A stretch of DNA of 64,000 nt from Leptospiraceae bacterium (GTDB lineage Bacteria > Spirochaetota > Leptospiria > Leptospirales > Leptospiraceae), in contig JADJSX010000006.1 of the NCBI GenBank assembly GCA_016711485.1, positions 544,001 through 608,000 on the forward strand, written 5' to 3'. A program made the position numbers and the translations under genes. A model generated the notes under the pieces. That model did not search any database and had not been told where the DNA came from. It saw nothing but the letters and a program-made list of their open reading frames with translations. Positions 17,098 to 27,423 of the stretch are shown in pieces; positions within the stretch are counted from its first letter, which is position 1, and each line of letters starts with the position of its first letter.

Positions 17098-19501
17098 ATC
17101 CTTTACTATCGGTAAACTAAAAATAAAAGTACTGCCTTTCCCAAGTTCACTTACTACGGAAATATTTCCCCCTTGTAATTCCGTAAATTCTTTACAAAGT
17201 ATTAGTCCTAATCCAGAACCTTTTTCGTTGTTTGTTCCGATTTTTGTAAATTTAGAATCAATCCGAAAAATTTTTGTAAGATTCTCAGGAGAAATTCCAG
17301 TGCCTGTATCTGAAACTTTAATTTTTAAAAAGGATTCATCAACTTCATCCGTTATCGAAACTTTCCCATTTTCATTAGTAAATTTAATCGCATTGGTAAT
17401 TAGATTTCTCAAAATTGTATGTAAAAGTTTTTCGTCTGCCATTACAAAACCATTGTAACTCAGATTTTCTTCTAGAATTATATTTTTCGTAAATGCATTT
17501 CCAGAAACTAACAGAATAGTGGAATGAACAATTTCTTGAATGGACAATTTACTTGGATTAAAGGAAATATCATTCGTTTTAGATCTTGCCCATTGCATTA
17601 GATTTTCTAAAAGCGCGAAAGCGGATTTGGAAGAAGTTAAAATCATCTGAACAAGTTTTTGGTATTCAAAACTACTTTCATTCTTTTCATCACCGAGTTT
17701 GGAATAAAGAATATCTGCTATGCCGATAATCCCAGAAAATGGATTTCGTAAATCATGAGCAATAATATTAAAAAACTTATCTTTCATTTGATTTGCATTT
17801 TCTAATTCTTTCATATAATGTTTTATTTCTTCTTCAGCCTGTTTGCGCTCTGTAATGATTTCGTGAGCGATTACTATATTTCCACTATCGTCATGAAATC
17901 TAGTTACTCTAAGTACTAAACCAAAACTTTTGTTTAGGCGTATGGCATGGATACTCAAGAGTAAAATCTTCCATTTTTCCTTTTATTACACTTCTAATTC
18001 CGTCTGCCATAACTTTTGCTTCGTTAGACCAGAGACCTGAAGCACTGTCACATATAGAAAGATAATTTTTTCCGATGGGCGAATATTCATTATTTGACCC
18101 ATTTTCCTTTGCAAAATCAGACCATGCTTTATTTATTGTTTGGATAATTCCTTTTTTATTGATAACACAAATATGTGCGGTGACAGAATCGATAATGGCA
18201 CGAGCAAACATTTGTGATTCATTGATTTTTTTCTCTGCTTGTTTTCTGTCGGTAATATCTCTTAAAGTAAAAAGGACTCCAATATTTTGTTGTTCCTTAT
18301 TTTTTACGGGAGCATATTGAATTTCGAACCAGTAAATCGGATTTTTGTAAGGAAAAGAAATATCAAATAAAACTCTTTTTCCTTTTAATGCATTTTGAAA
18401 GTAAACTGCAAATTTTTCCTTTTCTTCTCCGTCCAAAATTTCATAAATTGAAGTTCCAATTTCCAGATTTTTACCTAAAATTCCAACTGTTCTTTGGGAA
18501 GCAATTTCATTATAGAATTGAATTTTTGCGTTTGGGTCAATAAACACAATCGAATCTATACTATTTTCAAATATTGCTTTCATATTTGCTACGGAAATTC
18601 TAAGCGCATATTCTGCGTTAACTCTCTCCGTGATATCTGTCCGTATTGCTATGTATTGATTTATTTTACCTTTCACATCTTTTAGAGGTGCAATCGTCGT
18701 TGCTACCCAATAGAAAGATCCGTCCTTGGCTTTGTTTCGAATTTCTCCGTGCCATACATCTCCCTGCGAAATTGTTTCATACATATTTTGGAAAAAAAAC
18801 TTGGAGTGATAACCGGAATTGATCATTCTATGATTTTTTCCAATTAATTCCCCTTTAGAGTATTTACTTATTGTGCAAAATTTACTGTTAGCGTATACGA
18901 TGGTTCCAAATTTGTCTGTTATGGCTACTATCGCATGTTGGTCAATGGCTATTTGCCGTTGTGCAATATCAAAGGTAGATCTATTTAGTTCTTCATACAA
19001 ATTCTGGAATTTCTCATCGGCTGACTCTGAAATTATACTATTTATATTAGTTTCGCCTATAAGTTCATTCTCATTAATTAGAAATATTTTTTCGGTTTCA
19101 TTTTGGGAGATAGAGTTCTCGTATAATTCTGGAAAATAAAATATCATACAAGAAGGATTGTTACGTATGTAAATTTCAACTTTTACTTCCATTTCAAAAG
19201 TATGCCCATCTTTATTTTGATAATGGATTCTACTTTTAAAATGCTCATTGTGATTTTCTATTCTTTTAAAATTTTCATAATCGCGAATAATTTCTGTTAA
19301 GTTTTCTTTTTGAATTTTGGAAATAGAAAGTCCGATTAAGTCCTCTTTTGAATAACCTAGCGATTTTGCAAAATTCGTATTACAATTATAAATTAATTCG
19401 GAGTGAAGTTCAATTATACAGATGGGAGCTGGATGAAATTCAAATATGGATTCATACAAATTCTCGAAATGATTGACTGAATTAGTTAAATTGTTAGGCA
19501 T
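17083..19501 (-). pseudogene. Multi-PAS sensor histidine kinase split by a frameshift
   Basis: Two frames together make one kinase. The upstream frame (19501-17909) encodes several PAS/PAC modules and stops after EYPCHTPKQKFWFST. The downstream frame (open from 17958) resumes with RVTRFHDDSGNIVIAHEIITERKQ, exactly the expected continuation of that PAS domain. It then gives the DHp helix with phospho-acceptor His (NIIAHDLRNPF) and the ATPase with N (NLITNAIKF), G1 (DTGTGI) and G2 (GSGLGL) boxes. Removing one base near 17912-17917 on the minus strand would restore one frame of about 800 residues. Either the gene is broken or a sequencing error lies here. No response regulator is adjacent. It resembles the next kinase closely, indicating a tandem duplication. 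Confidence 0.8.
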
Positions 19502-19586
19502 ATTTGCGGATACTAAACCCAGTAACTTAAAAAATGCGTTGGGTTAATTACAATAAGTGTTACAACTTAAATTTTTGGCAACTAGA

Positions 19587-21920
19587 CTATGGCTTTTCTT
19601 TTAATGGCAATGAAAATGTAAATGTACTTCCGACACCAAGTTCACTCGTCGCCCAAATTTTCCCACCGAGTAACTCTGTAAATTCTTTGCATAAAACTAG
19701 TCCAAGACCAGTGCCTTTTTCGTTTTCCGTTCCCGGTTTACTAAATTTAGAATCAATCTTAAATATCTTTTCAATATTGCTAGAATCAATTCCGACTCCT
19801 GAATCAGAAATAGATATTTCTAAAAAATCTTTTTTGATTTTAGTGGATACGACTATTATGCCGTTTTGGTACGAAAACTTAATAGCATTAGTTAGTAAAT
19901 TTCGAAGTATTGTACTGACCAGAGATTCATCTGTAAATATTCTTATATCATCAGGTACATTATTTTCTATCGTTATATTTTTACGAAATGCATTTCCTGA
20001 AATCAATGTTATAGATGTGTTTAATGTTTTTTTTAGTAAAATAGTTTGCGGATTAAGCTTAATGGAGCCTGTCTGTGATTTTGCCCAATGCAGTAAGTTT
20101 TCTAATAAATTGAATGCAGATTTGCTCGAAACTTTTATCATTTGAATGTACTTTAAAATTTCTGAAGAAGACTCATTTTTTTCTAATTCTAATTTATTTT
20201 CTAGTAAATCTGATAGGCTTATGATTCCTGTAAATGGATTTCGTAAATCATGTGCAATGATACTAAAAAATTTATCTTTCGTATTATTTAGATTTTCCAA
20301 TTCACTTAAGTAATGGTTTAATTCTACTTCGTGATTTTTTCGATCGGTTATATCAATTAGAATTCGAAGGTTTAGTCGAACTTTATCTTCTTCGGTCCAT
20401 AATGGTAAACAAGTTAGATTAGTCCAAATAATGCTTTTATCCTTTCTTAAAAATCGTAATTCCATTGAGAGCAATTTTAATTTGCCTGAATTTAAAAGTT
20501 CCATATTTTTCTTAAAATTCTCTGTATCATCTGTATGAATCAAATTTAAGTTTTCTTTCGAAAAAATTTCATCATATTCATACCCTAAAATATAGGAAAA
20601 TTTCTGATTAAATTGTATAGGTTTTCCGGAATATGAATTAACAAGGGCTATTCCCATCGGGGCTTGTTCAAAAATTGTGCGAAACCGTAATTCACTTTGT
20701 GCAAGTTTTCTGTCTAGTTGTTTACGTTCATTAATATCATTTACAGTTAATAATACACCAATTACTAATTCGTTTTGGTTTTTTACGGGGGCAAATTGAA
20801 ACTCAAACCAATAATCGTCTCCATCGATTTTATAAAATTTTTCAATTTGAAATACTGATCCAGTTAGAGATGCTTGAAATGCTGTATTAAATAATTCTTT
20901 ATCTTCAGGAAAAATATATTGGTCAATTGATTCCGAATACGTTACTTCTCGATTGTAAACTAACTTAATATTTTGCTTAGCCATACTATTAAAAAATTGA
21001 ATTTTTTTATTTGGGTCTATGAAAAGAACTGAATGAGTATTACTATTCAGTAATACTCGAATTGTTGATTCTGAGAATCGCAGCTCTTCCTGAATTTTCT
21101 TTTGTTCTGTTATATCTGTTCTAATCGATACAAATTGTTCAATATTTCCATTTTTATCTTGGAGCGGCACAATGGTAGTATCCACCCAATAAAAACTTCC
21201 ATTTTTTGCTCGATTTCGAATTTCTCCGCGCCATATATTTCCGGAATGAATAGTCTTATAAAGTTCCTGAAAAAAGAAACGAGAGTGGTAACCTGAATTA
21301 ATAATTCGATGGTCTTTTCCTAATATTTCTTCTTTAGAGTATTTACTAAGTTTGCAAAACTTATCATTTGCATAAGTAATTTTCCCTTCCAAATTTGTTA
21401 CGGCTACAATTGCATGTTGATCAATTGCAAATTGTTTTTGGCGTAAATCGGTATAAGCTTTCTCTAATTTTTCTGCATTTTCTTTTTCAGAATCTTGGTT
21501 TTTTTTTTCTTGGGTAATATCTAAGAACGTAACAATAACACCATTTACATTTCCATTGTATATTTTTTTAAATGGGAAAGCATTTATTTTTATCCATTTC
21601 ATTTCCTGATTTCGGGCATTATAAACTCCCATAATACTATTTTTTACTTCTTCGCCGGTTTGAAATACAATCATAGAAGGATGAGTTTGATTTGGATAAT
21701 CTGACCCATCCTCTTTAATTGTTTTCCAATATGGGTCAAGGGGAGTTATTCCTTGGATTTGCTCTAACGTTAATCCGAGTATTTCGAGAGCTTCTTTATT
21801 TGCAAATTGTACAGATGTATCTTCTGCAAGATATATAATTCCAAGGGGAAGTGCTTGGAGAAGAAAACTGCACGGATGATTATCCGCAAAAATCTGTGTT
21901 ATATTTATATCTGAATCCAT
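19587..21920 (-). CDS. Orphan PAS-PAC hybrid sensor histidine kinase
   Basis: The 777-residue protein lacks obvious membrane spans, so it is probably a cytoplasmic sensor. About four PAS/PAC modules (near residues 20-140, 150-280, 285-405 and 410-535) precede a DHp helix with His in SIIAHDLRNPFTGI (about residue 550). The catalytic ATPase follows, with NLLTNAIKFSY, DSGVGID and GTGLGL boxes. The second PAS (DQHAIVAVTNLEGKITYANDKF...) is almost the same as that in the neighbouring frameshifted kinase. There is no receiver domain and no response regulator nearby, so its target is unknown. The gene stands 85 bases upstream of its damaged paralogue on the same strand. Confidence 0.93.
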   Translation of the reverse strand: MDSDINITQIFADNHPCSFLLQALPLGIIYLAEDTSVQFANKEALEILGLTLEQIQGITPLDPYWKTIKEDGSDYPNQTHPSMIVFQTGEEVKNSIMGVYNARNQEMKWIKINAFPFKKIYNGNVNGVIVTFLDITQEKKNQDSEKENAEKLEKAYTDLRQKQFAIDQHAIVAVTNLEGKITYANDKFCKLSKYSKEEILGKDHRIINSGYHSRFFFQELYKTIHSGNIWRGEIRNRAKNGSFYWVDTTIVPLQDKNGNIEQFVSIRTDITEQKKIQEELRFSESTIRVLLNSNTHSVLFIDPNKKIQFFNSMAKQNIKLVYNREVTYSESIDQYIFPEDKELFNTAFQASLTGSVFQIEKFYKIDGDDYWFEFQFAPVKNQNELVIGVLLTVNDINERKQLDRKLAQSELRFRTIFEQAPMGIALVNSYSGKPIQFNQKFSYILGYEYDEIFSKENLNLIHTDDTENFKKNMELLNSGKLKLLSMELRFLRKDKSIIWTNLTCLPLWTEEDKVRLNLRILIDITDRKNHEVELNHYLSELENLNNTKDKFFSIIAHDLRNPFTGIISLSDLLENKLELEKNESSSEILKYIQMIKVSSKSAFNLLENLLHWAKSQTGSIKLNPQTILLKKTLNTSITLISGNAFRKNITIENNVPDDIRIFTDESLVSTILRNLLTNAIKFSYQNGIIVVSTKIKKDFLEISISDSGVGIDSSNIEKIFKIDSKFSKPGTENEKGTGLGLVLCKEFTELLGGKIWATSELGVGSTFTFSLPLKEKP

Positions 21921-22204
21921 AAACGTTATTTGGTATAAGTTTGTTATAATGAATCAGGCAGTTCAAGTAAAAAAAATATTTAATTAACCCACAAAAAGAG
22001 TAGCGGAATGCAAAATGTAATACCTTTTACAACTTCACTTTCTGTTCAAATTTTTAGCAATTTTTATTTGTAAAAGACATTTATTTCTTTAGAGGATACT
22101 TTTATTTTACCGGAAAGAAAAGTAAATTTAGATTTTCCGTTAAAGCCAATAATTAGCCGATAGCTTTCTTTGAATTAGAACATTCAATATTTTGAATTTG
22201 GGTA

Positions 22205-23011
22205 TTAATTTATTTTCATCAAGCGATAAACCATCATTGCCATTACGCGACGCGGAGTTAATCGAAGGAAAAAGATTGATAGTTTATTTAAAAAACCAGG
22301 CATTACACTTGGAGTTCCATTCATCATTCCTTTTACACCTATTTCAGCTACGGGTCGACTATCCATCATACTAAATTTTTGATAAAGAGTGAGTGGTTTT
22401 TCTTTGGCAGCAGTTTCTTGAAATCCAGTTCTTGTCACACCGGGTGCGAGTGTACTTATTTTTACATTTGTATTTCTAAGTTCATAATTCAATGCTTCTG
22501 TAAAATTTAAAACATAACTTTTTCCAGCAGAGTAGGAAGCGTAGAGCGGAGAAGGTTGATAACCCCCGATCGAAGATATATTTAGAAGATAACCAAAATT
22601 ACGCGTTACCATATCTTTTAAAAATAATTTAGTTAAATGCATTAAGTTTACCACGTCTACCATGAGTTGCATTTCTTCTTTTTCCCAAGGTACATCTATA
22701 AATTCTCCGTAAATACCGAAACCAGCATTATTTATTAATGCGTCAACCTGTATACCTTTTGATTTGATTTTATTGTATAAATTTGTAGGAGATTCTTTCG
22801 TGGATAAGTCCATCGGGATTACTTCAATTCTGACTTTATGTTTTTCTTCTAGTTTCTTTTTTAGTTCTAACATCGGTTCTTCTCGTCTTGCTGTTAGAAT
22901 TAGGTTTACTCCACTTTCCGCCAAAATATTTGCAAAATCTATTCCGAATCCACTAGATGCTCCAGTGATTAATGCCCATTTACCTTTCAGGTTTGTTTCA
23001 ACTGATTTCAT
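22205..23011 (-). CDS. Short-chain dehydrogenase/reductase
   Basis: A 268-residue SDR with cofactor motif TGASSGFG (residues 16-23), NNAG (about 92-95), and the full catalytic set: Ser in NISSIGG and YSAGK (Tyr-x-x-x-Lys). It resembles the DltE/YqjQ-like group of acyl or lipid-modifying SDRs. The C-terminus (LNKLSIFFLRLTPRRVMAMMVYRLM) looks amphipathic and may touch the membrane. It lies 14 bases downstream of a methyltransferase gene, suggesting an operon. The substrate is not predictable. In contrast to the SDR at 13238, its active site is intact. Confidence 0.9.
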   Translation of the reverse strand: MKSVETNLKGKWALITGASSGFGIDFANILAESGVNLILTARREEPMLELKKKLEEKHKVRIEVIPMDLSTKESPTNLYNKIKSKGIQVDALINNAGFGIYGEFIDVPWEKEEMQLMVDVVNLMHLTKLFLKDMVTRNFGYLLNISSIGGYQPSPLYASYSAGKSYVLNFTEALNYELRNTNVKISTLAPGVTRTGFQETAAKEKPLTLYQKFSMMDSRPVAEIGVKGMMNGTPSVMPGFLNKLSIFFLRLTPRRVMAMMVYRLMKIN

Positions 23012-23025
23012 ATTATACCTCTTGT

Positions 23026-23895
23026 TTATGATTTAAAATTGGAATACAATTTCGAAAATTTTTTACTTAAAAAATAAGAACAGAAACCGCCTGGTAGTTT
23101 TCCACCTGAATCTTCTGGAATAAAAAGTTCATTAGAAAAATAGGATCCTTCTGATTTTATAAAGGATTGTAAAATACGGGTTAGGGTTAACGGAGAAAAT
23201 CCAGTAGAATGACAGGAAAGAATTACGAATTCTGGTTTGTATTCGGATAGTTTCATCATTTCCTCAATTAATGGAATGAGGTCATTTTCGATTTTCCAAA
23301 TTTCGCCTTTTGCACCACGTCCATACGTAGGCGGATCCAAAATGAACCCTTTGTAAATATGATTTCTTTTTACTTCTCGTTTAAGAAATTTTAATACATC
23401 ATCTTCAATCCATCGAATTTTTTTATCTCCTAAATCAGATAGTTGTGCATTTTCTCTAGCCCAAGCTATCATTCCTTTAGAAGAGTCAACATGGCAAACT
23501 GGATAATTTATATTAGCCGCAGCTAGAGTCGACATACCTGAATAGGCAAACAGATTTAATACTTCAAAATTATTTTGAATTTCTCCCATTTTTTGAATTA
23601 ATTCCCAATTTGATTCTTGTTCTGGGAAAATTCCAATATGACCAAATGGAGTAAGTTTTATTTTGGCGGAAAGATTGCCTATTGAAATGGAAAAACTTTC
23701 TGGAATTTTACGATAAAATTTCCAATTTCCACTTCCTGTATCATTTTTAATATAATGTGCATCTGGTTTATCCCAGAGTTTTGGATTTGTTTTTTTATAG
23801 GGAGATCCGAGCGCGGGTCGGATGAGTTTATACCCTCCTATGATTTCTAATTTTTCATAGTCTCCAGAATCGATTAATTTGTAAATACTACTCAT
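23026..23895 (-). CDS. Class I SAM-dependent methyltransferase (RlmI/RlmK-like)
   Basis: The product is 289 residues long. The SAM-binding segment NLFAYSGMSTLAAA (about residues 132-145), an acidic residue at the end of the second strand (HVDSSKGMIAWARENA) and the catalytic-site motif DPPTYGRG (about 194-201) match the RlmI/RlmK group of rRNA cytosine or guanine methyltransferases. The N-terminal 80 residues are a short beta-rich domain rather than the PUA domain of RlmI. I infer RNA methylation without being able to name the base. It is probably co-transcribed with the SDR downstream and divergent from asnS. Confidence 0.8.
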   Translation of the reverse strand: MSSIYKLIDSGDYEKLEIIGGYKLIRPALGSPYKKTNPKLWDKPDAHYIKNDTGSGNWKFYRKIPESFSISIGNLSAKIKLTPFGHIGIFPEQESNWELIQKMGEIQNNFEVLNLFAYSGMSTLAAANINYPVCHVDSSKGMIAWARENAQLSDLGDKKIRWIEDDVLKFLKREVKRNHIYKGFILDPPTYGRGAKGEIWKIENDLIPLIEEMMKLSEYKPEFVILSCHSTGFSPLTLTRILQSFIKSEGSYFSNELFIPEDSGGKLPGGFCSYFLSKKFSKLYSNFKS

Positions 23896-24064
23896 GCTGT
23901 CATTTTGAAAACAGAAACTAGTGCGGCAAGATTAAAAAGTAATAAAAGGATTATCTATACTTTGGCAAAGGGTATATAAAATCCATTTTAAAGTAAACAA
24001 AACCATTTTCAGAGTGAGACAAAAATATTCTTTTCAATTAAACCGATTCGAAAATATTCGATTC

Positions 24065-25354
24065 ATGAATCTTTATGATTTAACGAAACATTTAAACCAA
24101 ACCGTTAGTCTTTCTGGCTGGGTACATGCCAAAAGAGGAAATAATAAAATCCAATTTTTACAAATTCGAAACTCAGGAAAAATTATCCAAGTTGTCTGCG
24201 AAAAAGAAAAATTAGGAGAAACAGAATTTGAAAAAATAAAGGCATTAGCACAAGAAGTTTCCTTAAACTTATCTGGAACACTAGTTCTTTCAGAAAAATC
24301 AGAGTTAGGTTATGAAATTTTACTCGAATCCTATTCGATTGTCGGGGATTCGCATGAGTATCCGATCACACCTAAAGAACACGGGCCTGATTTTTTACAT
24401 AACAATCGGCATCTCTGGCTCAGATCGAAACGTCAACTTTCGATTTTGCAAATTCGAAATGAATTGTCTTTTCAAATTCGAAAGTACTTTCATGAAAATC
24501 ATTACGTACTAATTGATACCCCGATACTCACTGGCTCTGTAGGAGAAAGTGCTGGTACTTTATTTGAAACAGAATACTTCGATCAAGGCAAAGCATACTT
24601 AGCCCAAACAGGGCAACTTTATTTGGAAACAGCGATTTTTGCTCATACACAAGTGTATTGTTTTGGTCCAACTTTTCGAGCAGAGAAAAGTAAAACCAGA
24701 AGACATTTAACCGAATTTTGGATGTTGGAAGCAGAAACTGCAAATTATCACAATAAAGAAAATATTGACTTACAAGAAAATTTTATTCGAACAATTGTAA
24801 CGGCTACTGTAAATTCGTCGCTAAATCATTTAATAATTCTAGAAAGAGATCCCGAAAAAATTCTTGGTTATGTAACGAAATCTTTTAAAAGAATTTTATA
24901 TAAGGAAGCTATTGAAATTCTAATCTCTAAAGGCGAAACTATTGAGTGGGGTGAGGATATCAATGCAGAGAGAGAAAATATATTGACTACTCATTTTGAT
25001 GGTCCGTTATTTATCATGAATTACCCAAGGTCTATTAAAGCATTTTATATGAAACAAAATCCTGAGGATGAAAATACAGTTTTATGCGCTGACTTAATTG
25101 CTCCAGAAGGTGTAGGCGAAATCATTGGAGGATCCGAAAGAGAAGAAAACTACGATAAAATTGTGGAGCGGTTACGCCAAGAAAACCTCCCCGTGGATAG
25201 TTATTCCTGGTATCTAGATCTTCGTAAATATGGGTCTGTGCCACATGCTGGTTTTGGATTAGGCTTAGAAAGATTAGTTGCTTGGATTTGCGGTCTTTCT
25301 CATGTAAGAGAATGTATTCCATTTCCTAGGCTAATGGGGAGACTTTATCCTTAA
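24065..25354 (+). CDS. asnS: Asparaginyl-tRNA synthetase
   Basis: A class IIb aminoacyl-tRNA synthetase charging tRNA-Asn. The N-terminal OB-fold anticodon-binding domain (about residues 14-100, SLSGWVHAKRGNNKIQFLQIR) precedes the catalytic core. That core contains motif 2 (FGPTFRAEKSKTRRHLTEFWMLEAE) and motif 3 near the C-terminus (GFGLGLERLVAWICGL). At 429 residues it has the family's usual length. I use the ATG at 24065 because conserved sequence begins there; an in-frame GTG at 24014 would add 17 residues with no family likeness. No clear ribosome binding site is seen. It is divergent from the methyltransferase gene and ends 13 bases from the convergent CPBP gene. Confidence 0.95.
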   Translation: MNLYDLTKHLNQTVSLSGWVHAKRGNNKIQFLQIRNSGKIIQVVCEKEKLGETEFEKIKALAQEVSLNLSGTLVLSEKSELGYEILLESYSIVGDSHEYPITPKEHGPDFLHNNRHLWLRSKRQLSILQIRNELSFQIRKYFHENHYVLIDTPILTGSVGESAGTLFETEYFDQGKAYLAQTGQLYLETAIFAHTQVYCFGPTFRAEKSKTRRHLTEFWMLEAETANYHNKENIDLQENFIRTIVTATVNSSLNHLIILERDPEKILGYVTKSFKRILYKEAIEILISKGETIEWGEDINAERENILTTHFDGPLFIMNYPRSIKAFYMKQNPEDENTVLCADLIAPEGVGEIIGGSEREENYDKIVERLRQENLPVDSYSWYLDLRKYGSVPHAGFGLGLERLVAWICGLSHVRECIPFPRLMGRLYP

Positions 25355-25367
25355 TTGTGGATAATAT

Positions 25368-26177
25368 CTATTTGCTGATTGAAAGTGTTTCTGAATAGGA
25401 TCCCTTTTTTTGGACAGAGTATAGGCAAATAGAAAATACCAATGTGGAGATAAAAATAACAAAGTAATAAGGCATATCTTGGTTATTTAATAACAGTTTC
25501 GTTGTATTAGATCCAAACTGACTGAGCTCTGGAATAAATATCTGAGCTAACATTGAAATAAGATTTACTATAAAATGAATCAATATAGTAGGGGTCAGAT
25601 TGTCATACAAATAATAAATCCAACCACAAACTAAACCAATAAAAAAACCAGCTATAAATTGCCACGGATTCAAATGAATGGAACCAAATAAAAAGGCAGA
25701 CCAAAAAATAGATTTATATATAGAATACTTTTTCATTAGTCCTTGTTGGATAACACCTCTACAAATTACTTCTTCTAAAATGGGGGCACAAACTACAGTA
25801 AGTAAAAACATAGTTGGTGAATAAGAAAATATATCAGTAAATATTGCCGCTATATTGGGGTTAATCGGGATTAATCCCAATAAAAACTCGGACAGGATTA
25901 CTAAGCTGAAGGAAAGAGGAATTAATAATAGAATGTCCTTTAAATCAATTTTTTTAAAGGTAAGTTTTATATAACTATGTTTTTTTAGTACATAGTATAT
26001 TATGATAAGAGAAGATACCACATACGCCAGTAATTCAAAAAAATTTTTTATAGTTTCATTTCCGAAATAAACACTAAACAACGAAAATAGAAACATTAGC
26101 AAAACTAAAAATACAGATATCCAGCTTGCCTCTTTTATTGAAATAAAGGATGGAACGTTCGTTTCGGTATGATCCAT
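25368..26177 (-). CDS. CPBP family intramembrane metalloprotease
   Basis: A 269-residue protein with seven or eight hydrophobic helices. The three signature motifs of the CPBP/Abi (Rce1-like) family are present: EEVICRG (about residues 134-140), FGSIHLNPWQF with the metal-binding His, and HFIVNLIS (HxxxN) in the next helix. Family members cleave membrane-associated substrates such as prenylated proteins or peptide precursors, and some give bacteriocin self-immunity. No peptide precursor gene is adjacent. It starts three bases after serC and is presumably co-transcribed with it, though a functional tie is not obvious. Confidence 0.9.
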   Translation of the reverse strand: MDHTETNVPSFISIKEASWISVFLVLLMFLFSLFSVYFGNETIKNFFELLAYVVSSLIIIYYVLKKHSYIKLTFKKIDLKDILLLIPLSFSLVILSEFLLGLIPINPNIAAIFTDIFSYSPTMFLLTVVCAPILEEVICRGVIQQGLMKKYSIYKSIFWSAFLFGSIHLNPWQFIAGFFIGLVCGWIYYLYDNLTPTILIHFIVNLISMLAQIFIPELSQFGSNTTKLLLNNQDMPYYFVIFISTLVFSICLYSVQKKGSYSETLSISK

Positions 26178-26180
26178 ACT

Positions 26181-27275
26181 TTAGTGTTTATTTTCAAATT
26201 CAGTCATAAATTCGATTAACATGTCAACACCTTCTTGCGGCATTGCGTTATAGATAGAGGCTCTAAATCCTCCCGCATCTCTGTGACCGGGTAATCCATG
26301 TAAACCTCTCTTCTCACTGGAAAATGTAAACTCTTTCTCTAACGATTTGTCTTTTAAATGAAAAACTATATTCATGGAAGAACGATGGTCACCTTTTACA
26401 GGACAAGTGTATAATCGTGATTTGTCTATAAAGCTGTATAAGTTTCTCGCTTTTGTTTCGTTTATATCTTCTAATACATCAACTCCACCCATTTTTTTGC
26501 ACCAATCAAATACTAATTTGGCGATGTAAATTGAGTAAGTTGGTGGAGTATTATACAGTGATTTATTTTTTGCCATAATGGAGTAATTCATTATAATCGG
26601 GATTGGTTCTTTTACTAAATCCAATAATTCATTTTTTATAATTACAATTGTTAATCCAGAGGGGCCTATATTTTTTTGAGCTCCCGCAAAAATAATTCCA
26701 AAGTCTTCTACATTTATTTTTCGAGAGAGTAAATCACTTGTCATGTCGGCTACAACTGGAACTTTTTTTATTTTAGGTAGAGTTTTGTAACGAGTCCCAA
26801 AGATTGTGTTATTAGAAGTAATGTGAAGGTACTTTGCGTTAGCGCTTATACTCGAATCAGATAAGTTTGGAATTAGAGTATAATTATTTGCTTTGTCATC
26901 GTAGATAATATTTGTAGAATAACCTAATTTTTTGGCTTCTTGTTCGGCTTTATTTGCCCAAACTCCTGTTATCGCAAAGTCTGCACTTTCCCCTTTTTTC
27001 AAAAGATTAAGTGGAACAGCGGAAAATTGAAGAGTAGCCCCACCTGGATAAAAAATTACAGAATAAGTTTCTGGAATTCCAAGTAATTCTCGCAGAGTAA
27101 GTTCCGCGCTGGATAAAATTTCATCGAAATGGTGACCTCGATGGCTCATTTCCATGATAGACATACCTGTATTCATATAATCCAAAAATTCTTTTTGGGC
27201 TAATTCCATAACTGGTTTTGGCAACATTGCCGGACCTGCATTAAAATTGTAAACTCTCGCTTTTATTGGGCTCAT
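26181..27275 (-). CDS. serC: Phosphoserine aminotransferase
   Basis: A PLP enzyme converting 3-phosphohydroxypyruvate and glutamate to phosphoserine in serine synthesis, and often also acting in pyridoxal phosphate synthesis. Family signatures visible are FNAGPAMLP at residues 11-19, EMSHRG near 42-47 and the Schiff-base lysine in GAQKNIGPSG (about residues 197-206). The length (364) matches SerC. The ATG at 27275 precedes SPIKARVYNFNAGP. It is the promoter-proximal gene of a pair with the CPBP protease; 148 bases upstream separate it from the divergent P83/100 gene. Confidence 0.96.
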   Translation of the reverse strand: MSPIKARVYNFNAGPAMLPKPVMELAQKEFLDYMNTGMSIMEMSHRGHHFDEILSSAELTLRELLGIPETYSVIFYPGGATLQFSAVPLNLLKKGESADFAITGVWANKAEQEAKKLGYSTNIIYDDKANNYTLIPNLSDSSISANAKYLHITSNNTIFGTRYKTLPKIKKVPVVADMTSDLLSRKINVEDFGIIFAGAQKNIGPSGLTIVIIKNELLDLVKEPIPIIMNYSIMAKNKSLYNTPPTYSIYIAKLVFDWCKKMGGVDVLEDINETKARNLYSFIDKSRLYTCPVKGDHRSSMNIVFHLKDKSLEKEFTFSSEKRGLHGLPGHRDAGGFRASIYNAMPQEGVDMLIEFMTEFENKH

Positions 27276-27423
27276 ATATAATAGGATTTTTTATATCGAT
27301 TTGAAATCAAATAAATATTTCCTCTAAAATCAATCTTTTACTTTTCAAATCCGACATTCTAAAGTAGGGAAAAATGCCTTTTTGTTATTGCTTTACCCTC
27401 TACTAATTTAGGAAGTGTATTTT

